From contig JAQIBO010000236.1 in NCBI GenBank assembly GCA_027859055.1, forward strand, positions 1-5,828: a stretch of DNA of 5,828 nucleotides, given 5' to 3'. Shown here piece by piece: positions 1 through 5,828 of this stretch. How positions within the stretch are numbered: the stretch's first letter is position 1; the number at the start of each line of letters is the position of its first letter. The position numbers and the translations under genes are program-made. The stretch is from Spirochaeta sp. (GTDB taxonomy: Bacteria > Spirochaetota > Spirochaetia > DSM-27196 > Alkalispirochaetaceae). The notes below the pieces were generated by a model. The model ran no database searches. It was not told the DNA's origin and was given only the letters and a program-made list of their open reading frames with translations.

Positions 1-239
1 GGGGCGAACGACAGCGCGTGGCCCTTGCCCGGGCGCTGATCAACCACCCCCCGCTTCTGCTGGCGGATGAGCCGACGGGCAACCTCGACGACGCCAACTC
101 CCGGCACGTGGAAGATATCCTTTTCGACCTCGTCTCCACCCAGGAGCGGACCCTTATCCTGGTTACCCACAACGAGGAACTGGCCGAACGGACCGGCCGG
201 GTCCTGCGACTGGAGAGCGGATGTCTCTTTCCGGCGTAA
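1..239 (+). CDS. ABC transporter ATP-binding protein, LolD-like (3' part only)
   Basis: This is the C-terminal part of an ABC ATPase whose beginning lies outside the window. The reading frame is open from base 3, so the GTG at 18 is an internal Val codon and not a start. The first residues, GERQRVALARAL, are the end of the LSGGQ signature and the helix after it. Next come the Walker B and D-loop (LLLADEPTGNLD) and the switch histidine (LVTHNEEL). The DEPTGNLD wording and the short C-terminus after the switch are typical of the MacB/LolD/FtsE group of about 220-230 residues. It would energise the permease encoded directly downstream, whose start overlaps this gene by 19 bp. Family assignment is firm. 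The LolD role is inferred from the permease type, and without the N-terminal half I cannot exclude another MacB-like exporter. Confidence 0.9.
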   Translation, partial: GERQRVALARALINHPPLLLADEPTGNLDDANSRHVEDILFDLVSTQERTLILVTHNEELAERTGRVLRLESGCLFPA

Positions 240-1543
240 TACTGCTGGCGCGCCGCTTCCTCGGGGGCACCGGCCGGGGCCGCAGCCGCCTTGTCACCGC
301 AGTGGTCGGCGTCGCCTTGAGCCTGATCCCGCTCATAGTGGTGCAACAGATCGCCGACGGCATGATCTCCGGAATCGTGACCCGCTTTATCGAGGCCGGC
401 AGTTACCACCTGCAGGCAGTGGCGCGGACGCTGCCCGATGATGAATCGACACCGGCGCTGCTCACCCAACTTCGCGATATACCCGGTGTCCGCTCCGCCC
501 GACGGGAACGACAGGGGTTCGGACTGATCTACTCGGACACCCGCCGGAGCGGGGTGACGCTTCGCGCGGTGCCGGCGGAGTTTTACGATGGTGACCCCGC
601 TGTCCGGGACACTATCGAGGTCCGTGCCGGAGACTTTGATCTCAACGATCCCGATTACGCCGTGCTCGGTGCCCATATCGCCGCGCGACTGGATGTCGGC
701 CCCGGCGACGAGGTCCGCGTCCTGACGGTGCGCCCCCTTGGTGAAGGACGGATGCTGCCGCGGGTGAGTCGGTTCACCGTATCCGGCGTTGTAAGCACCG
801 GTTACCGCGACCTCGATCAACTGTGGGTCTTTATCCCGCTGGAACGGGGACTGCGCATTATTCCCGAGGAGACCGCCCGCGACATAATCGGGTTCAAGGT
901 CGACGACCCGTTCGCATTGCCCAACCCACTGTTCGGACGCGGCGTATCGGGCGTGCTGGAAGCTGAATCGCGGGCGCGCATGTCCCGGGCGTCGGGAGAG
1001 ATTCGGCGACACGTCGGGTCGGATTGGTTTGTCCTCGACTGGTACTCCCTTGAACAGGGGCGGTACGTCTCGTTTCTGACCAGCAGAAATCTGCTGAGCG
1101 TTGTCATGGCGATGATCGTCGTTGTTGCGGCGATCAACGTCTCCTCGGCGCTGGTTCTGCTGGTGGTGGAAAAGGAGCAGGAGATCGCCATTTTGCGTGC
1201 CACCGGGGTGGACGCCTCGTCGATCGGACGCACCTTTATCGTCGCGGGACTGATGATCGGCGTCGTCGGTGCCGCGATCGGTACGGCGGTCGGGCTGCTT
1301 CTGGCGGGCAATATCAACGAGGTCCTCCGCGGGGTGGAAACGGTTATCTCCCTCTTCGCCGGCCGGTCGGTTGATCTGTTCAGCAGCGATTTCTATCTGG
1401 AGGAGATCCCCGTCTCCCTCCGGTTTGTTCCCGCCCTTGCCGCGGTGTTTTTTACGCTGGTCGTCGCGCTGATGTCGGGACTGTTGCCGGCGCGCCGGGC
1501 GGCACGGATCGAACCGGACCGAATCCTGCGTCATTCGGTCTGA
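221..1543 (+). CDS. ABC transporter permease, LolC/LolE (FtsX-like) family
   Basis: A 440-residue inner-membrane permease with the four-helix LolC/E plan. TM1 is at about residues 23-46, a large periplasmic domain spans about 47-285, and TM2 (about 291-316), TM3 (about 336-363) and TM4 (about 401-424) follow. Between TM2 and TM3 is the cytoplasmic coupling segment EKEQEIAILRATG (318-329), a hallmark of LolC/E and FtsX-type permeases. The stretch before TM4, FYLEEIPVSL (391-400), resembles the YYLxxLPV motif of LolC/E, and the end ARRAARIEPDRILR is also typical. Known members extract lipoproteins from the inner membrane for transfer to LolA, using the energy of LolD. Start: ATG 221 follows GGAGAG at 212-217, and its overlap with the ATPase gene implies translational coupling. 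Only one permease is visible, so it could be a homodimer or have a partner upstream. Whether it moves lipoproteins or another amphiphile is not shown by sequence. Confidence 0.88.
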   Translation: MSLSGVILLARRFLGGTGRGRSRLVTAVVGVALSLIPLIVVQQIADGMISGIVTRFIEAGSYHLQAVARTLPDDESTPALLTQLRDIPGVRSARRERQGFGLIYSDTRRSGVTLRAVPAEFYDGDPAVRDTIEVRAGDFDLNDPDYAVLGAHIAARLDVGPGDEVRVLTVRPLGEGRMLPRVSRFTVSGVVSTGYRDLDQLWVFIPLERGLRIIPEETARDIIGFKVDDPFALPNPLFGRGVSGVLEAESRARMSRASGEIRRHVGSDWFVLDWYSLEQGRYVSFLTSRNLLSVVMAMIVVVAAINVSSALVLLVVEKEQEIAILRATGVDASSIGRTFIVAGLMIGVVGAAIGTAVGLLLAGNINEVLRGVETVISLFAGRSVDLFSSDFYLEEIPVSLRFVPALAAVFFTLVVALMSGLLPARRAARIEPDRILRHSV

Positions 1544-1549
1544 ATCTGC

Positions 1550-1578
1550 TGTCTTCGCCGGCACCGGCGTGGTATAGT
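1550..1578 (+). promoter_or_regulatory. Candidate extended -10 promoter for mcsA-mcsB-clpC
   Basis: TATAGT at 1573-1578 matches the sigma-70 -10 consensus at five of six bases. It is preceded by TGG (1570-1572), giving an extended -10 (TGn). With a 17-bp spacer the -35 position is TGTCTT (1550-1555), which is a poor match, so activity would depend on the extended -10 or an activator. It lies in the only sizeable gap before the mcsA-mcsB-clpC operon. A start about 6-8 bases downstream of the -10 would give a very short leader in front of the ribosome binding site. Identified by eye only. Confidence 0.4.
1556..1569. repeat. GC-rich inverted repeat CGCCGG-CA-CCGGCG
   Basis: A perfect 6-bp inverted repeat with a two-base centre lies 12 bp after the permease stop and exactly within the spacer of the candidate promoter. 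It could be an operator half-site pair. It could also be a weak hairpin ending the ABC transporter transcript, but no T-run follows it, so a classic intrinsic terminator is unlikely. In a GC-rich genome such a short palindrome may be chance. Confidence 0.4.
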
Positions 1579-1586
1579 CTCATCAG

Positions 1587-1594
1587 AAGAGGAG
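1587..1594 (+). promoter_or_regulatory. Shine-Dalgarno sequence of mcsA
   Basis: The purine run AAGAGGAG ends two bases before ATG 1597 and five bases before the in-frame GTG 1600. The spacing slightly favours GTG for the AGGAG core, or ATG if AAGAGG pairs. The start is therefore uncertain by one codon, but it is clearly here and not further upstream. Confidence 0.7.
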
Positions 1595-1596
1595 CG

Positions 1597-2076
1597 ATGG
1601 TGAAAACAGTCAAGGTCGTACGAGTAGTCGGTGGAAAACGGGAAGAGATAGAGATCCCCGCAGGGCAGGCCCGGGAACTGGGCATATCCGCGGTACCGTC
1701 TCATCCTCTGAGCGTCGCCTACCTTATGGACGGTCTTTTTGTTGAGTCTGAATCGGCAACGGATGCTGTCGAGACCACCTGTCCCCACTGCGGAACAACG
1801 ATTCGTGACGTCCTGCTCCGCCACCGCGTCGGGTGCTCGCACTGTTACGATCATTTTGCCGCGTCGGTGGATCGCGTTCTCCACATTCACCGTGACCCCG
1901 GCACCCACGCCGATCGCATTCCCGCTCGGCTGCAACGGTACCGGCAGCTCTTTGTTGAACGGGAGGCGCTGTTACACCGCCTGTCCCTGGCGGTAGAGCA
2001 GGAAGACTTTGAACAGGCGGCGGGGCTGCGCGATGAGATCCGCGGCCTCAGGGGCGACGAACTCACCTCGGAGTAG
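1597..2076 (+). CDS. mcsA: McsA-like ClpC-operon protein with one zinc finger and a UVR motif
   Basis: A 159-residue protein of the McsA family, which in Firmicutes (about 185 residues) activates the arginine kinase McsB and links it to ClpC. The retained zinc finger has CPHC (62-65) and CSHC (80-83), followed by the typical HADRIPARL region (104-112). The C-terminus has a UVR motif, EDFEQAAGLRDEIRGL (136-151), and a predicted helical pair. The N-terminus is unusual. McsA normally begins with a first zinc finger made of two CxxC pairs. Here the first pair is absent and the second is replaced: VVGGKREEIEIPAGQARE (10-27) aligns without gaps to the VVNGEKIEVHICEQCAKE region of B. subtilis McsA (recalled from memory), with Pro21 and Gln24 where the cysteines should be. 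The open frame upstream of the start encodes no cysteine, so a mis-called start does not explain the loss. It sits 9 bp before mcsB and is probably the first gene of the operon. Confidence 0.87.
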   Translation: MVKTVKVVRVVGGKREEIEIPAGQARELGISAVPSHPLSVAYLMDGLFVESESATDAVETTCPHCGTTIRDVLLRHRVGCSHCYDHFAASVDRVLHIHRDPGTHADRIPARLQRYRQLFVEREALLHRLSLAVEQEDFEQAAGLRDEIRGLRGDELTSE

Positions 2077-2085
2077 CGGTAACCG

Positions 2086-3120
2086 ATGATTGATCACGCA
2101 GATACCCCGCGCGTTTCGTCCTGGTACTCCCTGACCGGACCGGATCGGGAGATCGTTCTCGCCTCCCAGGTCAGTCTTAACCGAAACCTGTCGGATTTTC
2201 CGTTTCAGCACCTCCTGAGCGACACGGGTGTGCTTGGACTGCGCCGCGCGATCGACGCCGCGTTGTACGCGTTACCGCAGGAGTTTTCCCTCCTTGACGG
2301 CGCGACGATGACTGACGAAGTGCGCCGTTTCTACGAGGAGCGGGGCGTTCTGGTATCGGGAGATCGTCCCGGCGTCGCCGCGATTTCACCTGACCATGAC
2401 CTGATCGTCCGTCTCGGTACCGCGGATCACCTGCGGATCTCCGCGTATTGCGGCGGATTTGACCTGAATTGCCCCCGTGAAAAGGCAACGGACCTGGATC
2501 GTGCCCTGGAAGAGCATCTGGACTATGCGGTATCCCTTAAACTTGGGTACCTTTCACCAGACGTGAAACGGGTTGGCACCGGCCTGGCCGCGACAAACCT
2601 GCTTCATTTGCCGGCGATCGAGCACAGTGACGGGTTGAAACTGCCGGAGGACGGAGCCGGAGACCGGGTCGTGCTCAACCGGTACAGCCGGCGGGAACAC
2701 GACGGCGGCTCGCTGTACGCCGCCGGATACGTCGGTGAGTTCGGCGAGTCCGAAGATGAAATCATCGGGACGCTTGCAGATTTCACCGGGCGGTTATTAC
2801 ATTATGAGCAGGAAGCGCGACAGGAGCTTTTGCGGCGCCACGGAGAAGAGCTGGCAGACAGTGCGGGACGCGCACTTGGCACGCTCCGGCACGCGCGAAC
2901 CCTGTCTGAAGAGGAATCGATGGACCTGCTGTCGGTGCTTCGTCTCGGAGCACAGCTCGGCATAGTGGATGATCTTGGTGATACCGATGTTACCGAGCTC
3001 CTTTTTGTTGCCGCGGACAGCCAGGTACGCATACTGCAGACCGATGACACAACGGCGTCGGTCGACACGCGCCGCGCCGCATTGATGCGCCGGTTGCTTG
3101 GGAGAATAGAAGATGTTTAA
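2086..3120 (+). CDS. mcsB: McsB family protein (protein-arginine kinase homologue), probable pseudokinase
   Basis: A 344-residue homologue of McsB (about 360 residues), placed between mcsA and clpC as in Firmicutes. Family landmarks are GPDREIVLAS (18-27), DHLRI (114-118), GYL then VGTGL (154-167), LLHLPA (172-177) and a well-conserved C-terminal domain (LSVLRLGAQLGIVDDL, 282-297; DTRRAALMRRLL, 327-338). The catalytic positions of phosphagen/arginine kinases are largely missing. The phosphate-binding SxRxR is S27-Q-V-S30, the NEED catalytic glutamates are G111-T-A-D114, the CPTN loop is D159-V-K-R162, and GLRAS is GLAAT with Ala168. The later RGxYGEG region is also unrecognisable (about 197-208). 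R33 and R117 are kept. Kinase activity is therefore doubtful, and an adaptor or regulatory role is the better inference. The frame is intact, so this is a maintained gene and not a decayed one. The start ATG 2086 has only a distant GGAG (2070-2073) and probably relies on coupling to mcsA. Alignments are against sequences recalled from memory. Confidence 0.85.
   Translation: MIDHADTPRVSSWYSLTGPDREIVLASQVSLNRNLSDFPFQHLLSDTGVLGLRRAIDAALYALPQEFSLLDGATMTDEVRRFYEERGVLVSGDRPGVAAISPDHDLIVRLGTADHLRISAYCGGFDLNCPREKATDLDRALEEHLDYAVSLKLGYLSPDVKRVGTGLAATNLLHLPAIEHSDGLKLPEDGAGDRVVLNRYSRREHDGGSLYAAGYVGEFGESEDEIIGTLADFTGRLLHYEQEARQELLRRHGEELADSAGRALGTLRHARTLSEEESMDLLSVLRLGAQLGIVDDLGDTDVTELLFVAADSQVRILQTDDTTASVDTRRAALMRRLLGRIEDV
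3100..3105 (+). promoter_or_regulatory. Shine-Dalgarno sequence of clpC
   Basis: GGGAGA lies 7 bases before ATG 3113, inside the final codons of mcsB. This supports that start, and the 8-bp overlap of the two genes suggests coupled expression of the adaptor-like protein and the unfoldase. Confidence 0.65.
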
Positions 3121-5782
3121 GGGACTGACACAGCGGGCACAACGGGTGCTCCAGATACTTGCCCAGGACGAGGCAAAGCGATTTCACTCGGACCAGCTGC
3201 TGCCGGAGCACATCATGCTCGCTCTGCTGAAAGAGGGCGGTGGGCTCGGATACAAAGCGCTGGAAAAACTGATGATCGATCCGGCGCGCATGCAGATCGA
3301 ACTGGAAAACGTGATTCCCAAAAAGCGCGGCGGCTTCACCCTCGGAGATGTGCCGCCCTCGCCTCGGGGTCGCAAAGTGCTGGAGGATTCCGCCGAAGAG
3401 GCGCGTAATCTGGGGCATGAATATATCGGCACGGAGCATCTCCTGCTGGCGTGCAGTCGCGAGACCGACAGCGAGACCGCGAAATTCCTCGGCGGCTACA
3501 GCGTCACCGTGGAGATGCTGCGGGATGTGATCGCCGATCTCAGCGGCAGTACCGGCGGTGGACAGGCTACCGCCAGCGCCTCCGCGGGAGCGGGCAGTTC
3601 CTCGCAGGGACAAAGTCGCCGGCGCGTGAGCACCGCCTCCTCAAACAAAAAGTCCACGCCTACCCTGGACGAGTTTTCCCGCGACCTCACCCAACTGGCC
3701 AAGGAGGCCAAGCTGGATCCGGTTGTCGGACGTGCGCGGGAAATCCAGCGGGTGATTCAGATTCTCGCCCGCCGGACAAAGAACAACCCCGTCCTGATCG
3801 GTGAGCCCGGGGTGGGAAAGACCGCGATCGTCGAGGGTCTTGCGCAAAAGATTCACGACGGTACCGCGCCGGAAGTCCTCGTTGGAAAGCGCGTCCTGAC
3901 GCTGGACCTGGCCAGCCTTATCGCCGGCACCAAGTACCGCGGCGAATTCGAGGAACGCCTGAAACGGGTGATGAAAGAGATCACCACCAACGGTAACGTC
4001 ATCCTCTTTATCGATGAGCTGCATACGATTATCGGTGCCGGCGGTGCCGAGGGCGCAATTGACGCCAGCAATATGCTCAAACCGGCACTTTCCCGCGGGG
4101 AGATCCAGTGCATCGGCGCAACGACGCTTAACGAATACAAGAAGTACATTGAAAAGGATGCCGCCCTGGAGCGCCGCTTCCAGAGCATTATCGTGGAAGA
4201 GCCCTCGGTGGAAGACACGATAGAAATCCTCAAGGGAATCAAGGGCCACTATGAGCGGCACCACAACGTCTCCTATACACCGGGAGCGGTGGAGATCGCC
4301 GCCACCCTCTCCCGCCGGTACATCGCCGATCGTTTCCTGCCGGATAAGGCGATAGATCTGATCGACGAAGCGGGGAGCCGGAAGCGGATCAGCAACAGCG
4401 TCCGGCCCACCGAGATCGCCGAACTGGAACAGGAGATTGAGCGTCTCAACGGCGAAAAGCTGGCCCTGGTGAACAGTCAGAACTACGAGCGCGCCGCCGC
4501 GATCCGCGACGAGGTGCGCCAGCTGAAGCAGCGCGTTGAGGACCTTCGCAGCCAGTGGAAAGTGTCGTTGCGCAGCGAACAGAGCATCGTCGACGCCGAC
4601 GATATCAACTACATTCTCAGCGAGATGACCGGGATCCCTCTGGTGCGCCTTGCCCAGAGCGAGAGCGACAAGCTTCTGGATATCGAGAAGGATCTGCACA
4701 AGCGCGTTATCGGTCAGGACGACGCGATCAAGGCGATCGCCGGTTCAATCCGGCGCAGTCGGACCGGCCTCAGTGCGCCGGAACGCCCGATGGGCTCCTT
4801 TATCTTCCTCGGACCCACCGGGGTGGGTAAGAGTCTGCTGGCCAAGACGCTGGCGGAGTTCCTCTTTGGCAGTGACGAGGCGTTGATTCGGATCGATATG
4901 TCCGACTACATGGAAAAACATAACGTTTCCCGTCTCGTCGGTGCGCCTCCCGGGTACGTCGGGTACGATGAGGGCGGCGTTCTGACCGAAAAGATTCGGC
5001 GTAAGCCCTACGCAGTCGTCCTCCTTGACGAGATTGAGAAGGCCCATCCCGATGTGTTCAATATCCTCCTGCAGATTCTTGAAGAGGGTGAGCTGCATGA
5101 CAACCTCGGGCATAAGGTGAACTTCCGCAACGTGGTGCTGATCATGACCTCCAACGCCGGCGCCCGGGAGATCACCCGGGAATCGTCGGTCGGCTTCCGC
5201 AGTGAAGAGGGGATCATGGACTACCGTGAGATTCGCTCCTCCGCAATGAACGAACTGCGCCGTCTGTTCCGGCCGGAGTTTATCAACCGCGTGGACGAGA
5301 TCGTCGTATTCCACAGCCTGCAGGATCGGGAGGTGCGCAATATTCTCGACATCCTCCTGGGAGAGGTTCAGACGCGGCTTGCCGCACGCGATATCACCCT
5401 GGAAGTGAACCGCGCCGCCCGGGATCTGCTGATCTCCGAAGGGTACGACGTCAAGTACGGTGCCCGCCCGCTGCGGCGGACGATTCAGCGCGAGATCGAA
5501 GACCCGTTGTCTCTCGATCTTTTGCGCCGCCGCTTTGAAGAGGGCGCGCACATCCTGGTCGGCGTCCGGAAAGGCAAAATCCAGTTCCGGTACAAGAAAA
5601 CCGGCAAGGCCGCGGAAATCACCGCCGGTGACCGGGAGAAACAGCGCGCGCTCCCATCGGGCTCTTCGGAGAGCTCGACAGAGGGTACGGAAAACACGGA
5701 GAGTGGCGCCCCCGCGGAAAGCGAGGGGACCCCGGACAGTGAGACGCGCGGCGGCGACTTTCGCCTGGGAGACGACGCGTAG
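3113..5782 (+). CDS. clpC: ATP-dependent unfoldase ClpC (class I Clp/Hsp100 subunit)
   Basis: An 889-residue ClpC, longer than the usual 810-850. It is a cytoplasmic hexameric AAA+ unfoldase that feeds substrates to ClpP. In order: a double Clp-N domain (about 1-142); a Ser/Gly/Ala-rich linker (143-182); D1 with Walker A GEPGVGKT (230-237), pore loop KYRG (274-277), Walker B ILFIDE (297-302) and arginine-finger region ALERRF (351-356); a UVR-bearing coiled-coil M domain (about 433-485); and D2 with Walker A GPTGVGKS (567-574), pore loop GYVG (614-617), Walker B VVLLDE (635-640) and sensor-2 GARPLRR (783-789). VGF (693-695) is the loop that docks on ClpP, which separates it from ClpB. Tyr458 in SQNYERAA matches the aromatic of the B. 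subtilis M domain (FEKAA) that holds the resting state. Glu32 and Glu108, at the phosphoarginine-docking positions of ClpC N-domains, are kept. After about residue 834 an atypical acidic Ser/Glu/Gly-rich tail runs to the end. It is the last gene of the operon. Confidence 0.97.
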   Translation: MFKGLTQRAQRVLQILAQDEAKRFHSDQLLPEHIMLALLKEGGGLGYKALEKLMIDPARMQIELENVIPKKRGGFTLGDVPPSPRGRKVLEDSAEEARNLGHEYIGTEHLLLACSRETDSETAKFLGGYSVTVEMLRDVIADLSGSTGGGQATASASAGAGSSSQGQSRRRVSTASSNKKSTPTLDEFSRDLTQLAKEAKLDPVVGRAREIQRVIQILARRTKNNPVLIGEPGVGKTAIVEGLAQKIHDGTAPEVLVGKRVLTLDLASLIAGTKYRGEFEERLKRVMKEITTNGNVILFIDELHTIIGAGGAEGAIDASNMLKPALSRGEIQCIGATTLNEYKKYIEKDAALERRFQSIIVEEPSVEDTIEILKGIKGHYERHHNVSYTPGAVEIAATLSRRYIADRFLPDKAIDLIDEAGSRKRISNSVRPTEIAELEQEIERLNGEKLALVNSQNYERAAAIRDEVRQLKQRVEDLRSQWKVSLRSEQSIVDADDINYILSEMTGIPLVRLAQSESDKLLDIEKDLHKRVIGQDDAIKAIAGSIRRSRTGLSAPERPMGSFIFLGPTGVGKSLLAKTLAEFLFGSDEALIRIDMSDYMEKHNVSRLVGAPPGYVGYDEGGVLTEKIRRKPYAVVLLDEIEKAHPDVFNILLQILEEGELHDNLGHKVNFRNVVLIMTSNAGAREITRESSVGFRSEEGIMDYREIRSSAMNELRRLFRPEFINRVDEIVVFHSLQDREVRNILDILLGEVQTRLAARDITLEVNRAARDLLISEGYDVKYGARPLRRTIQREIEDPLSLDLLRRRFEEGAHILVGVRKGKIQFRYKKTGKAAEITAGDREKQRALPSGSSESSTEGTENTESGAPAESEGTPDSETRGGDFRLGDDA

Positions 5783-5785
5783 GGG

Positions 5786-5828
5786 CTACTCTGTAATCGG
5801 GAATTCCAAAGTCACCCGGGTACCGTTG
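5786..5828 (-). CDS. C-terminal end of a minus-strand gene, possibly a sensor histidine kinase
   Basis: Reading the complement from 5827 gives NGTRVTLEFPITE and then a TAG stop at 5788-5786. The GTRVTLEFPI wording fits the last beta strand of a HATPase_c domain (usually GT-x-hydrophobic-x-hydrophobic-x-L/F-P), which typically closes a sensor histidine kinase. The gene runs towards clpC and stops 3 bp from its stop codon. Only 13 codons are visible, so the family call is tentative. The remainder lies beyond the window. Confidence 0.5.
   Translation of the reverse strand, partial: NGTRVTLEFPITE

Noticed and set aside
18..20. GTG at 18 as the start of a short 73-residue ATPase protein
   Set aside because: The frame is open to base 3 and encodes the end of the ABC signature (GERQR) directly before it, so the gene simply continues upstream of the window.
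1556..1569. Intrinsic terminator for the ABC transporter genes
   Set aside because: The inverted repeat has a two-base loop and no following T-tract; it is followed by TGGTATAGT, which looks more like a promoter.
1544..1596. CtsR box or CIRCE element before mcsA
   Set aside because: No GGTCAAA-type tandem heptads and no TTAGCACTC/GAGTGCTAA pair could be found in the gap.
2086..3120. mcsB as a decayed pseudogene or frameshifted gene
   Set aside because: The frame is uninterrupted, near family length, and the C-terminal domain is well conserved and overlaps clpC by 8 bp; only the catalytic motifs are changed, which fits a maintained pseudoenzyme better.
3641..4699. Long minus-strand open frames opposite clpC (3641-4699 and 4745-5551)
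   Set aside because: They lie antisense to the highly conserved AAA+ domains of ClpC, have no recognisable motifs, and are expected from codon bias in a GC-rich gene.
4829..4834. D2 Walker A ending in Ser (GPTGVGKS) as a defect
   Set aside because: Ser for Thr is a conservative and functional P-loop substitution; all other D2 motifs are intact.
3113..5782. ClpB identity for the Clp ATPase gene
   Set aside because: The M domain is short and carries a UVR motif, and a VGF ClpP-binding loop is present at residues 693-695; both indicate ClpC.

Overview
The window is a GC-rich (roughly 60% by eye), almost fully coding bacterial segment. It holds the 3' end of an ABC-transporter ATPase gene, a complete LolC/LolE-type permease gene, a complete mcsA-mcsB-clpC protein quality-control operon, and the last codons of a convergent minus-strand gene. 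The ClpC N-domain wording (start MFKGLTQRAQ, then LLPEHI) and the gene order suggest a spirochaete of the Spirochaetaceae type. This is an inference from memory and was not tested by a search.

Layout: positions 1-239 encode the end of a LolD-like ATPase. It overlaps by 19 bp the permease at 221-1543, so the pair forms one translationally coupled ABC exporter of the lipoprotein-release (LolCDE) type. Positions 1544-1596 are the only real intergenic space upstream of the second operon. They contain a candidate extended -10 promoter, a GC-rich inverted repeat in its spacer, and a strong Shine-Dalgarno sequence. Three tightly packed genes follow: mcsA (1597-2076), mcsB (2086-3120) and clpC (3113-5782). 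A gene on the minus strand ends at 5786, only 3 bp from the clpC stop, and its last residues resemble the end of a histidine-kinase ATPase domain.

In Firmicutes, McsB phosphorylates arginines on aberrant proteins, McsA activates McsB, and the phosphoarginine mark is read by the ClpC N-domain for degradation by ClpCP. Here the operon is kept but the chemistry seems to be missing. The McsB homologue keeps the fold-level landmarks and the C-terminal domain, yet nearly all catalytic positions I can align are substituted: the SxRxR arginines, the NEED glutamates, the CPTN cysteine loop and the GLRAS arginine. In parallel, McsA has lost its N-terminal zinc finger while keeping the second zinc finger and the UVR motif. 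ClpC looks fully active, with two intact AAA+ modules, a VGF ClpP-binding loop and the conserved N-domain glutamates, plus an unusual acidic Ser/Glu-rich C-terminal tail. The most interesting hypothesis is that this is a phosphoarginine-independent McsA/pseudo-McsB adaptor system for ClpC. No ctsR gene, CtsR box or CIRCE element is visible.
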